DNA of 64,000 nucleotides from Deltaproteobacteria bacterium (GTDB taxonomy: Bacteria > Myxococcota_A > Polyangia > Polyangiales > Ga0077539), in NCBI GenBank assembly GCA_016704445.1, contig JADJAE010000047.1, positions 1 through 64,000 of the forward strand. Reading direction: 5' to 3'. Shown piece by piece: positions 1 through 9,290 of this stretch. Every line of letters begins with the position of its first letter. Within the stretch, counting starts at the first letter, position 1. The notes below the pieces were generated by a model. The model was given only the letters and a program-made list of their open reading frames with translations. It was not told the origin of the DNA and made no database searches. A program made the translations under genes and the position numbers.

Positions 1-602
1 CGACGGCTGGAAGGGCATGGGAAGCCCACCCGCATCTACCTCCGGCGTCGTAAGATCGTCCCGTCGTGGACCGAGTGCGAAAACCGCTCCAGGCGACATG
101 CTGCTGCGCTTCGATCCCGAGGGCGCCTTTAGGCTCCAAGCAGCACCCTCGACCCCCTGGCGGCGTAGATGGTCCCAGAGCGGCGGACGCTCGTCAACCG
201 CCACCAGTTCTGCTCGATCTCGGGTGCAGCTCCGGCATCCTGGCCTTCGTGGCCTGCTCCACAGCTTCCCCGGGCGATCGCGTGCGACATCGATCAGGAT
301 CCGTGGAAGCGCCGGCAGTGAACGCCGCGGTGCGCCGGGTTCGCCGAGCGCCCCGACCTTCGCGCGCTGGGAGGCTTCGACGCGGTGCCGGAGACCTCGT
401 CGCTGGTAGCCGCCAACATCGGCCGAGTGCTAGTCCACGCCGCCGTCGCCGGCCTCAGGTCGCCCGGGGCGTGCTGATCCCCTCTGGGGCACTCCTCGCC
501 ACGCAGCGCGCGATGCTCGACGCATACGTCGCGCAGGGCATGACGCTCGCCGACGTGGCGGGCGAGGGCGACTGGATCGCGATGGAGTTCCATCGTACGT
601 GA
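1..602 (+). pseudogene. prmA: Ribosomal protein L11 methyltransferase, 5'-truncated and frame-broken
   Basis: PrmA trimethylates ribosomal protein L11 using SAM. Reading across three frames recovers the family order: an upstream segment ending near PSWTE, the LRFDP..AF block, the SAM-binding loop read as LDLGCSSGILAF (family form LDLGCGSGILA), and a C-terminal stretch ending MEFHRT before TGA at 600-602. The 5' end lies outside the window. At least three single-base frame changes are needed, near 100, 250 and 450. I see no sign of real decay such as large deletions, so sequencing error is the likelier cause. The stop overlaps the GTG start of rsmE by four bases, which suggests translational coupling. 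Confidence 0.72.
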
Positions 603-1375
603 GCGAGCGGGTGCGGGTCGAGCCGTCGGCCCTCTCCGGCTCGGCGACCGCGCTCTCGGTGGACGGCGACCGGGGCCACACACCTCGGCTAAGAGTCACG
701 CGGGTGAGGTCGGCGACCGGGTCGTCGCCTTCGACGGTAACCGCGGAGGCCCCGCGGAGGTCCTCGCGCGTCGGGCGCGGCGAGGTACCTGCTCTCCTGG
801 ACGGGCCCGCGGCGACCGGCGGGGGCGCCGACCAAGGGCGCCGGGTGCGCTGGATCCAGGGGCTTCCGAAGGGCGAGCAGATGGATCTCATCGTGCGCCA
901 GGCGACGGAGCTCGGCGTCGCGTCGATCGCGCCGGTGTTCCGGCGAGGTCAAAGATCCCGCGCGAGCAGCCCCGAGCGCTGGGCTGCGGCCGCAGCGCGG
1001 GGAGCGCATCGCCGAGGAGGCCAGCCGCCAGTGCGGAGAGGGCCAGGACGTCCCGGCGATCGAGGCGCCGCGCCCCTCGCCGCGCTCTGCGCCGCCCCCC
1101 GGCGGGCCGCGTGGTGCGGCTGACGGCCTGGGGGGGCGGAAACCGCGTCGCTGCGCGCGGCCATCGAGGCGAGCGCGGGGCTGCTCCCTTCAGTGCTGTA
1201 GCCGGGCCGGAGGGCGCTTCGAGGCGCCGAGGTGGAGGGGCGGCCGCGGCGGGCTTCGCGCCGGTCTCGCCAGCGGACGAGGATCACTCCGGGCGGAACC
1301 ACCGCCGCGGCCTTTCTCTCGGCGCTCTCGGTGCTCCGAGGCGATCTCAACGGCCCCAGAGCGATGATGCGTTGA
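599..1375 (+). pseudogene. rsmE: 16S rRNA (uracil1498-N3)-methyltransferase RsmE, frame-broken
   Basis: RsmE methylates U1498 of 16S rRNA with SAM and has a PUA-like N-domain followed by a SPOUT knot domain. The N-terminus reads MSERVRV. The SPOUT signature QGLPKGEQMDLIVRQATELG is intact near 865-920. A later frame gives RIAEEASRQC, then a GPEG block near 1205, and the C-terminus TAAAFLSALSVLRGDLN ends at TGA 1373-1375. These blocks lie in different frames, so several indels separate them. The GTG start at 599 overlaps the prmA stop (GTGA). The prmA-rsmE pairing is common in bacteria and supports both calls. Confidence 0.72.
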
Positions 1376-1447
1376 CAGAGTTCTCGCCCATACGCGATCG
1401 TCAAAAAGACCCACGTCCCCTGAGGGGGCGAACGCGAGCATCTGACG

Positions 1448-3970
1448 ATGTCCCTCCTCTCTGCAATCCTCACCCAGGATCAGGTCGTTCGGCTCGAAAT
1501 CGACGCCGCGATCGCGTCAGGTCATATCCGGAGGAGACTTCGAGACCAACCTCCCCCGAGGTCGACGTGGCGGTGAGGACACCCTCTCCGGCTACTGCGC
1601 CGCCCTCCTGGGCCTGCCGCCTGCCTCTCGCGAGGCGGTGCTCTCGGCCGAAGCCTTCCTCGTGCGCCGCCTGCCCTCGCGAGCTCGCCGCGCGTCCCAG
1701 GTGGTGCCCCTCTCGATCGTCAACAGTAGGCTTTTGGTGGTCAACACCGCCGCGGAGAACCTCGACGCGAGCGCCCGCCGCGTTGGGGCCGCCGCCGCGA
1801 TGCGCCGATCGAGGTGCGCGCGGTGCGTTTTTCCGTTTCGCCTCGCGTGGGCGCTACTCTGGCGCTCTACCAGCAGCCCCTGTCACCGCGCTTTCTCCGG
1901 CTGGCCCCGATCGCCTGAGCTCCTCGCTGGCGGGTCCTCCTCCCGGTCGTCACGCTGCCGCGAGCGCGCCCCTCGGTCGCCGGCACTCGGCCATCGTCTG
2001 CGCCGCCGTCGAAGGCCGTCAACTCCGCCTTTTTGCGGCCCCCTCGCCGCGCTGCTCGACAGACGAGGACGTTAAGACGAGGACGAGGACGAGTCCCCGG
2101 ACGAGCCGCCGCCCTCACGTCACCGCGACGCGCGCCGCCATCGCCGCCGCAGACGCCCCAACCCGACCGTGGGGGATACGCCCACCGTGGCGACAGGTCA
2201 ATACGCGGTCTGTCCCCTGGCGCAGATTCCCCAGGCACGCGCCCGTCGACTCCGCCGCCGATGTTCGTCGAGGACCCAGCATCAGAGGAGCACGGTCCCG
2301 CTCGGTGCCTCGCCCTTCGCCGCCGCTTTAAACGACTCGCCCGCTTCCGGAGGCGGGGACTCAGTGCAGTCCGTCGCACGGCGCAAGGGGCTAAGTCCTC
2401 CCCTGGGTCACCACCTCACCGAGGCCAGCGCCGCCTCGCCACCGCGAAGGACCGCGAAGAGTCATCGACGCCCTGCTCTCGCACGTGCTGGAGGGCTGGA
2501 GGTACGCGGCGCTGTGCGTCGTCCAGGGCGACTCGCTTAGAGGGCCCTCTCGGGCAGGGGCGACTGCGTCGATGGCGCTGCGCTCCGCGGCGTGGCGGTG
2601 CCGCTGGAATCATTGCCCACGGTGGTAAGCTGAAGACCAGCGGGGCGGCCGTCGTGAGCTGCTCGGCTTCGCCTGAGGCGGAGCTCGCGCTGCGGCTCGG
2701 CCGTGAGACCGCCATCGAAGCGGCGGTGGTGCCCCTCACGCTGCGGGGCCGCGTGACGCTCCTGCTCTGGAAGGCCGACCTCGGGGCGACCCGTCACCCG
2801 CTGCAAGCTGCGCGCGCCCCGGCTCCTTCGCGGAGGACTGCACCTCGGCCTTCGCGCGTATCGATCGTGGAGCGCAAGCGACTGAGCGTTCCGGTGTCCG
2901 CCGTGGTTCCGCGCGAGCCCGCACGCTGCCACCGATGCCCGACCGCCGCGCACGCCAGGGGCCCGAGATCGGGAGGCGAGGGCTGGGAGCTGCGCTCGGC
3001 GGTGCTCGCGGGCGTCGCCTTCGCCGCCGGCGCATCGCTCCCGGGCGTGGCGCGCGGGGAGGCGAAGCCGAAGACCAGAATCCTCGCAGCGCGGTGACAC
3101 GGAGGTCGATCTCGTCGTCGAGGTCGCCCGCGGCGGTGCCCTCCCGGAGCGCCCGCGCGATGCTGGGCTGGGCGATTCGGGGCCTCGCGGCTCTTCCGAT
3201 ACTTCCCTGGTCCCGACGCCTCACCACCGGCCCCGCTCACGCAAAGATGCCCGCCATCGAGAGAGCGTCCGCTTCTGGCTGGCGCTGATGTTCCGTCAGG
3301 CGGCGGTGCCAAAGCTACCGGAGGCTCGACAGCGAAGACCCGATCGCCCGCTTCTGCGCGCTGCTCTGCCTGCACGAGGTGGCGCACCCCTCGGCGCTCC
3401 TCGGCTCACCACGCTTGTGCTCGGAGACGACGAGACGCTCACCCGGCGGCGTGGAGGTGCTGCGCGCGCACCGGCGCTTCCCGGAAGTCGCCCCCGGTCG
3501 GGGCCACGCTGCGCACCGCCCTCCGCGAGCCAGCGGGGACTCGGCCCTGGTGCATCGTCGCGCGGCGGCCCTCGGGGAGCTGCGCGACGTCGAAACTCGA
3601 GCCGCTTGCCCATCGCGGCAGCTCCGACCGCAATCGGGCCCGCTGGCCCTGGCGGCGCGCGCGCCTGGTGCTGATCACCCGTCAGGACTTCCGGGACCAC
3701 CGCGCAGCACTGGATCGATCTGGTGGTCGGGGCCCCTCGTCGCGGCACCGGGTGGAGGGCTCATCGACGCGCTGCTGCACGTCGACGGCACCTCCGGCAC
3801 GAGCCGGCGAGGAGCCGAAGAAGCCCACGGGGCAGTTCTTCGGCGCACTGCTGCAACCTCCCGCGGCGAGCGGGAGCGGGCGCATCAGCGGTACATCGTA
3901 GTGGGACCGCGAGGCGGCGCCGGGAGCGGTTTTGCGGGTCGAAGCGTCTCCGAAGGGGCGTGAGTCGTGA
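1448..3970 (+). pseudogene. MshEN-like (GspE N-terminal) and HEAT-repeat protein, heavily frame-broken
   Basis: Starting at ATG 1448 (MSLLSAILTQDQVVRLE), the stitched reading resembles an N-terminal MshEN/GspE-N domain: VVPLSIVNSRLLVV and a NLDA motif near 1700-1770. An Asp/Pro-rich linker follows. Next comes a block (VIDALLSHVLEG, AAVVPLTLRGRVTLL, about 2460-2770) like the regulatory modules of myxobacterial GspE-related proteins. The last part reads as HEAT repeats (SEDPIARFCALLCLHEVA, then AAALGELRDVE.LEPLAHR near 3330-3620). It ends with LITRQDF, a DALLHVDG helix and TGA 3968-3970. At least six frame changes are needed. That all this is one gene is an inference from the matching order of blocks and the lack of a convincing internal start. 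Its role is unknown; such proteins are often linked to gliding or secretion ATPases. Confidence 0.5.
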
Positions 3971-4785
3971 CACTGGTCCTGCATCCGAGAGAGGCGGTGG
4001 TGACCGGACGCGGGCGCGGGCTCGGTCGGGCGTTCTGTATCGGCAGTCACGCCGCCGGCGGGCGTGTGGGGTGGTCGGCGCCGACGTGCGGGAGGAGGGG
4101 TCAGGAGACCGCGGCATGATGCCGGCGCGCCGATGGAGATCTTCGTCTGCGGGTCTCCGGAGCTGAGTCCGTCGATGCCCTCGAGCGCTTCGCCCAGGAG
4201 AAGATGGGCGGCGTCGACCTGCTCATCAACAACGCGGGCGTCGCCGTCGCCGGGGAGATGGGCACCGTAAGCGGCGACGACTGGAGCTGGATCGTCGGCG
4301 TGAACCTCATGGGCGTGGCCCACGGCTGCGAGGCGTTCATCCCCGCGATGCGCCGGCGGAGAAGCGGCCACGTCATCAACGTCGCGAGCCTCGCGGGCAT
4401 CGCCTGCGCGCCCACGATGGCCCCGTACAACGCCACCAAGGCCGCGGTCATCGCCATCTCCGAGACGCTCGCGGGCGAGCTGACGGACACTGGCGTCGGC
4501 GTCACCGTGCTCTGCCCTTCGTTCTTCCCGACCAACATCATGGAGGGCTCGCGCGGGGGCGATCCGAAGGGCCGGAAGATGGCCGAGAAGATGATGGCGA
4601 AGAGCAAGTGGTCCGCCGAGGACGTCGCGCGCATGACGCTCGACGACGCCGCCGCGGGTCAGCTCTACGTCCTGCCTCACGCCGAGGGGCGGCTGCTCTG
4701 GTGGGTGAAGCGGAGCGCGCCGCAGGCCTTCCACAGCGGCGCCGCGACGATGCTGGCGAAGCTCCAGAAGCGGATGTCCAGCTAG
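3967..4785 (+). CDS. SDR-family NAD(P)-dependent oxidoreductase, N-terminal frame break
   Basis: Short-chain dehydrogenase with a Rossmann fold. The GTG start at 3967 overlaps the previous stop (GTGA) and gives MTLVLHPREAVVTGRGRGLGRAF, so the family's TGxxxGxG dinucleotide motif is present as TGRGRGLG. Frame breaks fall between about 4050 and 4200. From there the frame is clean and shows NNAG (4230), an N..G..H segment, the active site S...Y..TK (catalytic Ser near VASLAG, YNATK near 4428) and a PSFFPTN loop. The substrate cannot be deduced. The TAG stop uses the TA target dinucleotide of the IS element that follows, so the reading frame ends exactly at the insertion point. Confidence 0.8.
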
Positions 4786-4813
4786 TACCGCGCCGCAAGA
4801 GTTCTGACGGGTT
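4785..4813 (+). repeat. Left terminal inverted repeat of the IS630 element
   Basis: This 29-base end matches the right end (6511-6538) at GTACC, CGCAAG and GTTCTGACGGGTT, with a four-base mismatched stretch after GTACC and one extra base. The flanking TA lies at 4783-4784. Confidence 0.85.
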
Positions 4814-4825
4814 GGGCGGCCTCTA

Positions 4826-5037
4826 CGCTCGTGGAGGGGCGGAGGCAAAACCGCAAGGGCGCAAGGGTCGCAAGGGGCACGGGGAAAGGGGGTCACGGGG
4901 GGCGATGGGATGGGCGGTCAGGCTTTCGAATCGTTCACGCCCACCGTCTCGTGAGACCGCGCCGTCCTCTGCGCAAGCACTCGTGCTCCTCCTTGCGACC
5001 CTTGCGCCCTTGCGGTTTTGCCTCCCCTCCACGAGCG
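4826..5037. repeat. Long inverted repeat (50/47-base arms) inside the IS element
   Basis: The left arm is 4826-4875 and the right arm 4991-5037. They are reverse complements except for a three-base CGG present only in the left arm. The arms contain a degenerate repeat of a seven- to eight-base unit, CGCAAGGG. The 115-base spacer holds no gene I can support. The structure lies between the left end of the element and the 3' end of the LexA-like gene. It could form a large cruciform or hairpin, act as a strong terminator for that gene, or be a separate small palindromic repeat that landed in the element. Confidence 0.8.
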
Positions 5038-5042
5038 CCGGC

Positions 5043-5311
5043 TCATGCGGGGCGGCGAAGATTGGCAACGCCTCGGGCGCGACGAGCAACGGTCGATGGA
5101 GCGAGCCACGCCGGGCTGACGGCGAATGAGGCCTTCGCGCTCCAGCGTCGTGATCATGGTGTGAACGCTAGGAGCGGTGCGGCGAAAGAACTGCTCCATG
5201 TCGCGCTCCGCAGGCGCCCGCCCGTTCAACGTCGCGTAGGCGTAGAGGTACGCCAGGTACTGGCCCCTGCTTCGCGGCCCACCGCGGCACATCGTCGTTC
5301 GCGCTCGACAT
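5043..5311 (-). pseudogene. LexA-like winged-helix mini-protein, passenger of the IS element, frame-broken
   Basis: The minus strand starts MSSANDDVPRWAAK. After one indel near 5270 it gives QYLAYLYAYATLNGRAPAE, then RDMEQFFRRTAPSVHTMI and LEREGLIRRQPG. This is the pattern of the LexA N-terminal DNA-binding winged helix (family form QYL..I..Y....G.PPAE.DM...F..T.PSVH.M...LE..GLI...PG). A second indel near 5090 restores LLVAPEALP, and a possible stop lies at 5043-5045. At about 89 residues it lacks the LexA peptidase domain. It is divergent from the transposase with a 42-base gap, so it may regulate the transposase promoter; that is an inference. Confidence 0.6.
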
Positions 5312-5353
5312 CGTCCTCCGGCGGCGCTCCGCTGCGGGCGGAGGATTCGCCCG

Positions 5354-6496
5354 ATGAACGTACGGTATCGCATCACCTTGGGCGACGAGAACGCGCCACC
5401 CTGGAGGGCCTGATCTCGCGCGGCTGACCCAAGCCTCCGCGAGGTCAAGCGGGCGCAGGTGCTGCTCGCCGCCGAGGGGGCGCCACCGATGCCGAGATCC
5501 GCGCGTGGTGGGTACCAGTGAGGCGACGGTCACCGGACGAAGCGATGCTTCGTGGAGGAGGGGCCTCGAGGTCGCCCTGCGCGATGCGCCCGCTCGGGCG
5601 GTCCCGCAAGCTTCGAGCCGGAGGTGCGCTTGATCGCCACCGCGTGCGCCGCACCGCCGGAGGGGCGGCGTCGTGGACGCTCGACCTGCTAGCGGACGAG
5701 ATGATGGTGCGCCTCACGCCGCACGACGGGTTGAGTGGCGACACCGTCGGGCGCTTACTCGGAGAACAGGCCAAGCCCTGGCAGCAGAAGATGTGGTGCA
5801 TCCCGAAGGTGGACGCCGAGTACGTCGCGCGCATGGAGGACGTGCTCGATCTGTACGCGGCACCCGCGGACCCAAAGCGGCAGTGGTGTCGTTGGACGAG
5901 TCGCCGATCCAGCTGATCGGGGAGTCCCGCGTGCCGCTGCCGCCCGAGCCCGGCAAGTTGCGGCGGTACGACTGCAGGAGTACGTGCGGCACGGGACGGC
6001 CAACCTGTTCGTATGCGTGGACGTGAACCGGCCGTGGCGTCACGTGAAGGTCACCGCGCGGCGCACAAACGCGGACTTCGCGGTGTTCGTGCGGGAGCTG
6101 GTGGACCTGCACTACGCGGAGGCGGAGGCGTGCGCGTGGTGCTCGACAACCTCTCGACGCACAGCGCCGCGGCGCTCTACGACACCTCCGACCCGGCGAG
6201 GCACGACGAATCCTGCGGCGGATCGAGTTCCACTTTACGTGCCCAAGCACGCGAGCTGGTTGAACATGGTGGAGATCGAGATCGGCGTGCTGAAGAAGCA
6301 GTGCCTCGATCGCCGCATCCCCGATGTCGCCCTGGTCCGAAGTGAGATCGCCGCGTGGGAGAAGGCGCGCAATGAGTCCGGCGCGCGAATCGAGTGGATG
6401 TTCACCGTCGAGCGAGCGCGGAAGAAGCTCGGCAAAGTCTATCGGCAGTTGGAGAGAGAACCGGGAGGAGATCAGCGGAGAGAGGAGGTCGCCTGA
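5354..6496 (+). pseudogene. IS630-family DDE transposase, frame-broken
   Basis: From ATG 5354 the stitched reading has an N-terminal helix-turn-helix part (RATLEGLISRG, EVKRAQVLLAA, SEATV, RCFVEEGLEVAL) and then the IS630 hallmark KMWCIPKVDAEYVARMEDVL near 5790-5850. Catalytic DDE residues are visible: the first Asp in VVSLDESPIQL, the second in VVLDNLSTHSAAALYD, and the Glu after ASWLNMVEIE. HVKVTARRTNADFA and QCLDRRIPD are further family blocks. At least five frame changes interrupt it. It ends at TGA 6494-6496, about 15 bases before the right inverted repeat. Confidence 0.82.
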
Positions 6497-6510
6497 ACGG
6501 TGGCAGCCTG

Positions 6511-6538
6511 AACCCGTCAGAACCTTGCGATGAGGTAC
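6511..6538 (-). repeat. Right terminal inverted repeat of the IS630 element
   Basis: On the plus strand it reads AACCCGTCAGAAC then CTTGCG and ends GGTAC, the reverse complement of the left end with a few differences. The flanking TA is at 6539-6540. Confidence 0.85.
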
Positions 6539-7902
6539 TAGCGCTTTCGGGGGCCGGGGATCACCCCGATGAAGCTCAGCTGGGTGTTGTGCGCCCAGGA
6601 GCTGAAGCGCCGCCGTGCCTCCTTCGACTCGTCGCTCGCGCTGAACATCGCCCGCTCGACCGCGTCGACGTTGGGCATGTGCAGCAGCTCGTCGTCGCGC
6701 ACGAGGCCCCGCTCGGTGAAGAGCCGACGCAGCCCGCGCGCCCGCTCCAGCCGGCGGGTGACGGCGTCGCGGTCGCCGCGGTCGAGGCCGTCCCAGGCGG
6801 CGCGCACCTCCGCCAGCGTGCGCTGCACCAGGAGCTCGAGCGCGACCCGGCGGCGCGAGACCTCCGGGCCCACGCCGGGGGGCAGCAGCAGCGTCACGCG
6901 GGCGCTGTCCTCCAGGTCGTCGAGCTCGGCGATGCTCGCCTTCACGTTGGCGTAGTCGTGGCCGTAGCCCGGGGCCGTCGCCTTTCCGGCGGCGGGTCGC
7001 ACCGCCCGGCCACGCGCCGTCGCGAAGCCGAGCATCGCGTCGGGGGTGCCGTCCTTGAGCGAGACCGAGAGCAGCACCGAGCGCGCGGCGTCCCGGGCGA
7101 CGCTCCCGATGCGCACGTCCAGCGAGCGGTCGCCGGGCTTGCAGGGGTACCGGTGGAGCACCTCCGCGCGGTCGACCCGGGGGGTGAGCTGCACGTCGAG
7201 CGAGACGTCCGTGGCCACGAGCGCCCGCGCGCCCTCGACCTCGGCCGTTACGATCTCCGCGAGCGCGCTCTCCTCGCGCAGGTAGTGGAAGCGCCCTTCG
7301 CCCGCCTCCGCGAGCGCCACGCAGAGCCCGTCGTCGATGCCGTCGCCGAGGCCGACGATGCTGGTCTCGACGCCGCGCGCGTGGCCCTCCATCACCCTGG
7401 CGCGCAGGGCGTCGCGCTGGGTCTCTCCCCGCGAGGGGTAGCCGTCGGTGAGCAGCAGCACCCGCCGCACCGCGTTGGGGAGCACCACCCGCAGTACGGC
7501 CTCGCTCGCCTCGCGCCACCCGGCGCCGAGGTTGGTGCCGATGCCGGTGGTGAGGCGGTCGAGGGCTCGCCGGGCGGTCTCCGCGCCCGCGGCGTCGAAG
7601 GGCGCCGGCGGGACCGCGACGCGCGCGTCCCGATCGAAGGTGATCACCGCGACGCGGTCTTGCGGGCCGAGCGAGGCGAGCACGTTGCGGGTGGCCTGCA
7701 GGGCCAGCGCGAAGCGGCCGCCGCGCATCGAGCTCGAGGCGTCGATGGCGATGGCGAGGCACAACGGCGCGCGCGCCTCGGTGCCGGGTCCGTAGGCGGG
7801 CCCCGTCCAGCGCCCGTTGACGTCGAAGAGCAGGAACGCGTCCCGCTCACCGGCGCCGAGCTCCGGGAGCCGGGCGGCGTGACAGACCAGGCCGAGGGAC
7901 AT
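6538..7902 (-). CDS. von Willebrand factor type A domain protein
   Basis: A 454-residue protein without an obvious signal peptide. The vWA domain covers roughly residues 45-220 and keeps the metal-ion-dependent adhesion site: DASSS at 54-58, a threonine in IGTNLG near 123, and LTDG at 151-154. The C-terminal part has a helical region near residues 330-420 and ends FIGVIPGPRKR. It is the last gene of a minus-strand run, 20 bases after tldE, so it probably shares that transcript. Its TAG stop overlaps the right TA of the IS630 insertion. In vWA proteins the site binds Mg2+ and partner proteins; the partner here is unknown. Confidence 0.85.
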   Translation of the reverse strand: MSLGLVCHAARLPELGAGERDAFLLFDVNGRWTGPAYGPGTEARAPLCLAIAIDASSSMRGGRFALALQATRNVLASLGPQDRVAVITFDRDARVAVPPAPFDAAGAETARRALDRLTTGIGTNLGAGWREASEAVLRVVLPNAVRRVLLLTDGYPSRGETQRDALRARVMEGHARGVETSIVGLGDGIDDGLCVALAEAGEGRFHYLREESALAEIVTAEVEGARALVATDVSLDVQLTPRVDRAEVLHRYPCKPGDRSLDVRIGSVARDAARSVLLSVSLKDGTPDAMLGFATARGRAVRPAAGKATAPGYGHDYANVKASIAELDDLEDSARVTLLLPPGVGPEVSRRRVALELLVQRTLAEVRAAWDGLDRGDRDAVTRRLERARGLRRLFTERGLVRDDELLHMPNVDAVERAMFSASDESKEARRRFSSWAHNTQLSFIGVIPGPRKR

Positions 7903-7922
7903 CGCGCGTCGTCGATCCCTTC

Positions 7923-9281
7923 TCAGCTGCCCGCGATGGTCATCTGCGCCACGCGAATCGTCGGCGACGCCACCCCGCTCTTCAGGTCGAGGTCGTCGCC
8001 CACCGCGTCGATGGAGCTGAAGAGCTCGCGGAAGTTCAGGCTGATCGTGACCTCCGAGACCGGGTACGCGAGCGCCCCGTCCTCGATCCAGTAGCCGACG
8101 GCGCCGCGAGAGAAGTCGCCGGTCACGGCGTTGAAGCCGAAGCCCATCATGCCGGTGACGAAGAGCCCGCGCTTCGTCGACCGGATGATCTCCGCGTGCG
8201 ACTGCGTGCCCGGCTGCAGGAAGAAGTTCGACACGCCGGCGCCAGACCCGGTGCTGCTCGCGCTGCTCCCGGTGCTCTTCAGCCCGAGCTTGCGCGCGCC
8301 GTAGGTGTCCAGCAGCCAGGTCTTGAGCACGCCGCCCTCGACCACCACGTTGCGGCGCGCCGGGAGGCCGTCGCCGTCGAAGGGCCGCGACCCGGGGCCC
8401 GCGTGGAGCAGCGGGTCGTCGACCATCGTCACCAGCGGGCTCGCGACGCGCTCTCCCATGTGGTCGAGGAGGAAGCTGCTGCGGCGGTAGATCGCGTCGC
8501 CGGTGACGCAGCCCGCGAAGGCCCCGAGCAGCGAGCGCGCCGCGTCGGGGTCGAACACCACCGGCGCCGTGGTGGTGGGGACGCGCTTCGATCCGAGCAG
8601 GGCGATGGTGCGCCGGGCGGCCTCGATGCCGATGGCCTCCTCGGACTCCAGCTTCGCGAGCTGACGCCGAGCGGACCAGTAGCTGGCCGTGCGGTTCTTG
8701 CCTCCCTCGTCGGAGGCGACCGGGGAGACCGAGAGCGACGCGTAGCTGCCGTGGTAGCCCCCGCGGAAGCCGCCGCTCGTGGCCATGTAGAAGCCGCCGG
8801 AGGTGCGGCCGAAGGAGGCGCCCTCGCTGTTGTTGATGCGCGGGTCGTAGCCGCGGGCGGCCTTCTCCGCGCGCTGGCAGCGGCGCACCGCGTCGTCGGC
8901 GTCGACGCCGTCGCAGGCGGGATCATGCAGCCCGAGGTCGGCCCACGCCTTCGCGAGATCGTCAGGGTCGGGCAGGCCCGCGAAGGGGTCTTCCTGGGAG
9001 AGGTCGCAGAGCTCGAGGGCGTCGCTCACGAGGCGGTCGAGCCCGTCGGCGGTGAGGTCGTTGGTGGAGCTCGTCGCCACGCGCTTGCCCTTGAAGGCCC
9101 GCACCGCGAGCGAGCAGGTGCCCGCCTCTTCCACGAGCTCGACCTCGTCGAGGCGCACGCGCACCGAGAGGTCCTGGCCCGCGCGGGCGACCACCTTGGC
9201 GTCGGTGGCGCCGCCGTCGAGGAGGCGGCGGAGCACCGTGTCGGCGCGGTCGCGAAGCATGTCGTCCTGGTTGGTTCCCAT
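7923..9281 (-). CDS. pmbA: TldE/PmbA-type subunit of the TldD/TldE metalloprotease
   Basis: A 452-residue member of the TldD/PmbA family. It starts MGTNQDDML and has the typical second-half blocks: VFDPDAARSLLG, a PF.GDG segment, GGVLKTWLLDTYGARKLG near residue 320, and GDFSRGAVGYWIEDG near 400. It has no HExxxH motif, which fits the TldE partner rather than TldD. In E. coli, TldD and TldE form a heterodimeric zinc protease that degrades unfolded peptides and matures microcin B17. It lies nine bases after tldD, so the two are almost certainly co-transcribed. I see no RiPP precursor nearby. The frame is intact. Confidence 0.88.
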   Translation of the reverse strand: MGTNQDDMLRDRADTVLRRLLDGGATDAKVVARAGQDLSVRVRLDEVELVEEAGTCSLAVRAFKGKRVATSSTNDLTADGLDRLVSDALELCDLSQEDPFAGLPDPDDLAKAWADLGLHDPACDGVDADDAVRRCQRAEKAARGYDPRINNSEGASFGRTSGGFYMATSGGFRGGYHGSYASLSVSPVASDEGGKNRTASYWSARRQLAKLESEEAIGIEAARRTIALLGSKRVPTTTAPVVFDPDAARSLLGAFAGCVTGDAIYRRSSFLLDHMGERVASPLVTMVDDPLLHAGPGSRPFDGDGLPARRNVVVEGGVLKTWLLDTYGARKLGLKSTGSSASSTGSGAGVSNFFLQPGTQSHAEIIRSTKRGLFVTGMMGFGFNAVTGDFSRGAVGYWIEDGALAYPVSEVTISLNFRELFSSIDAVGDDLDLKSGVASPTIRVAQMTIAGS

Positions 9282-9290
9282 GTGTCTTCC

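Larger units (their letters stand above)
4785..6538. mobile_element. IS630-family insertion sequence carrying an extra LexA-like gene
   Basis: The element is bounded by imperfect terminal inverted repeats. The left end starts GTACCGCGCCGCAAGAG and the right end, read inward, starts GTACCTCATCGCAAGG; both run into GTTCTGACGGGTT. TA is present immediately outside each end (4783-4784 and 6539-6540), as expected for the TA target duplication of IS630/Tc1-mariner transposons. Inside are a plus-strand DDE transposase, a divergent minus-strand LexA-like gene and a long inverted repeat near the left end. The transposase frame is broken several times, so activity cannot be judged. The length of about 1.75 kb is longer than a simple one-gene IS630, because of the extra gene and repeat. 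Confidence 0.85.

Noticed and set aside
1..4200. Region read as a decaying pseudogene cluster
   Set aside because: Conserved residues continue in neighbouring frames with no large deletions, and the affected genes are housekeeping. Sequencing error fits better.
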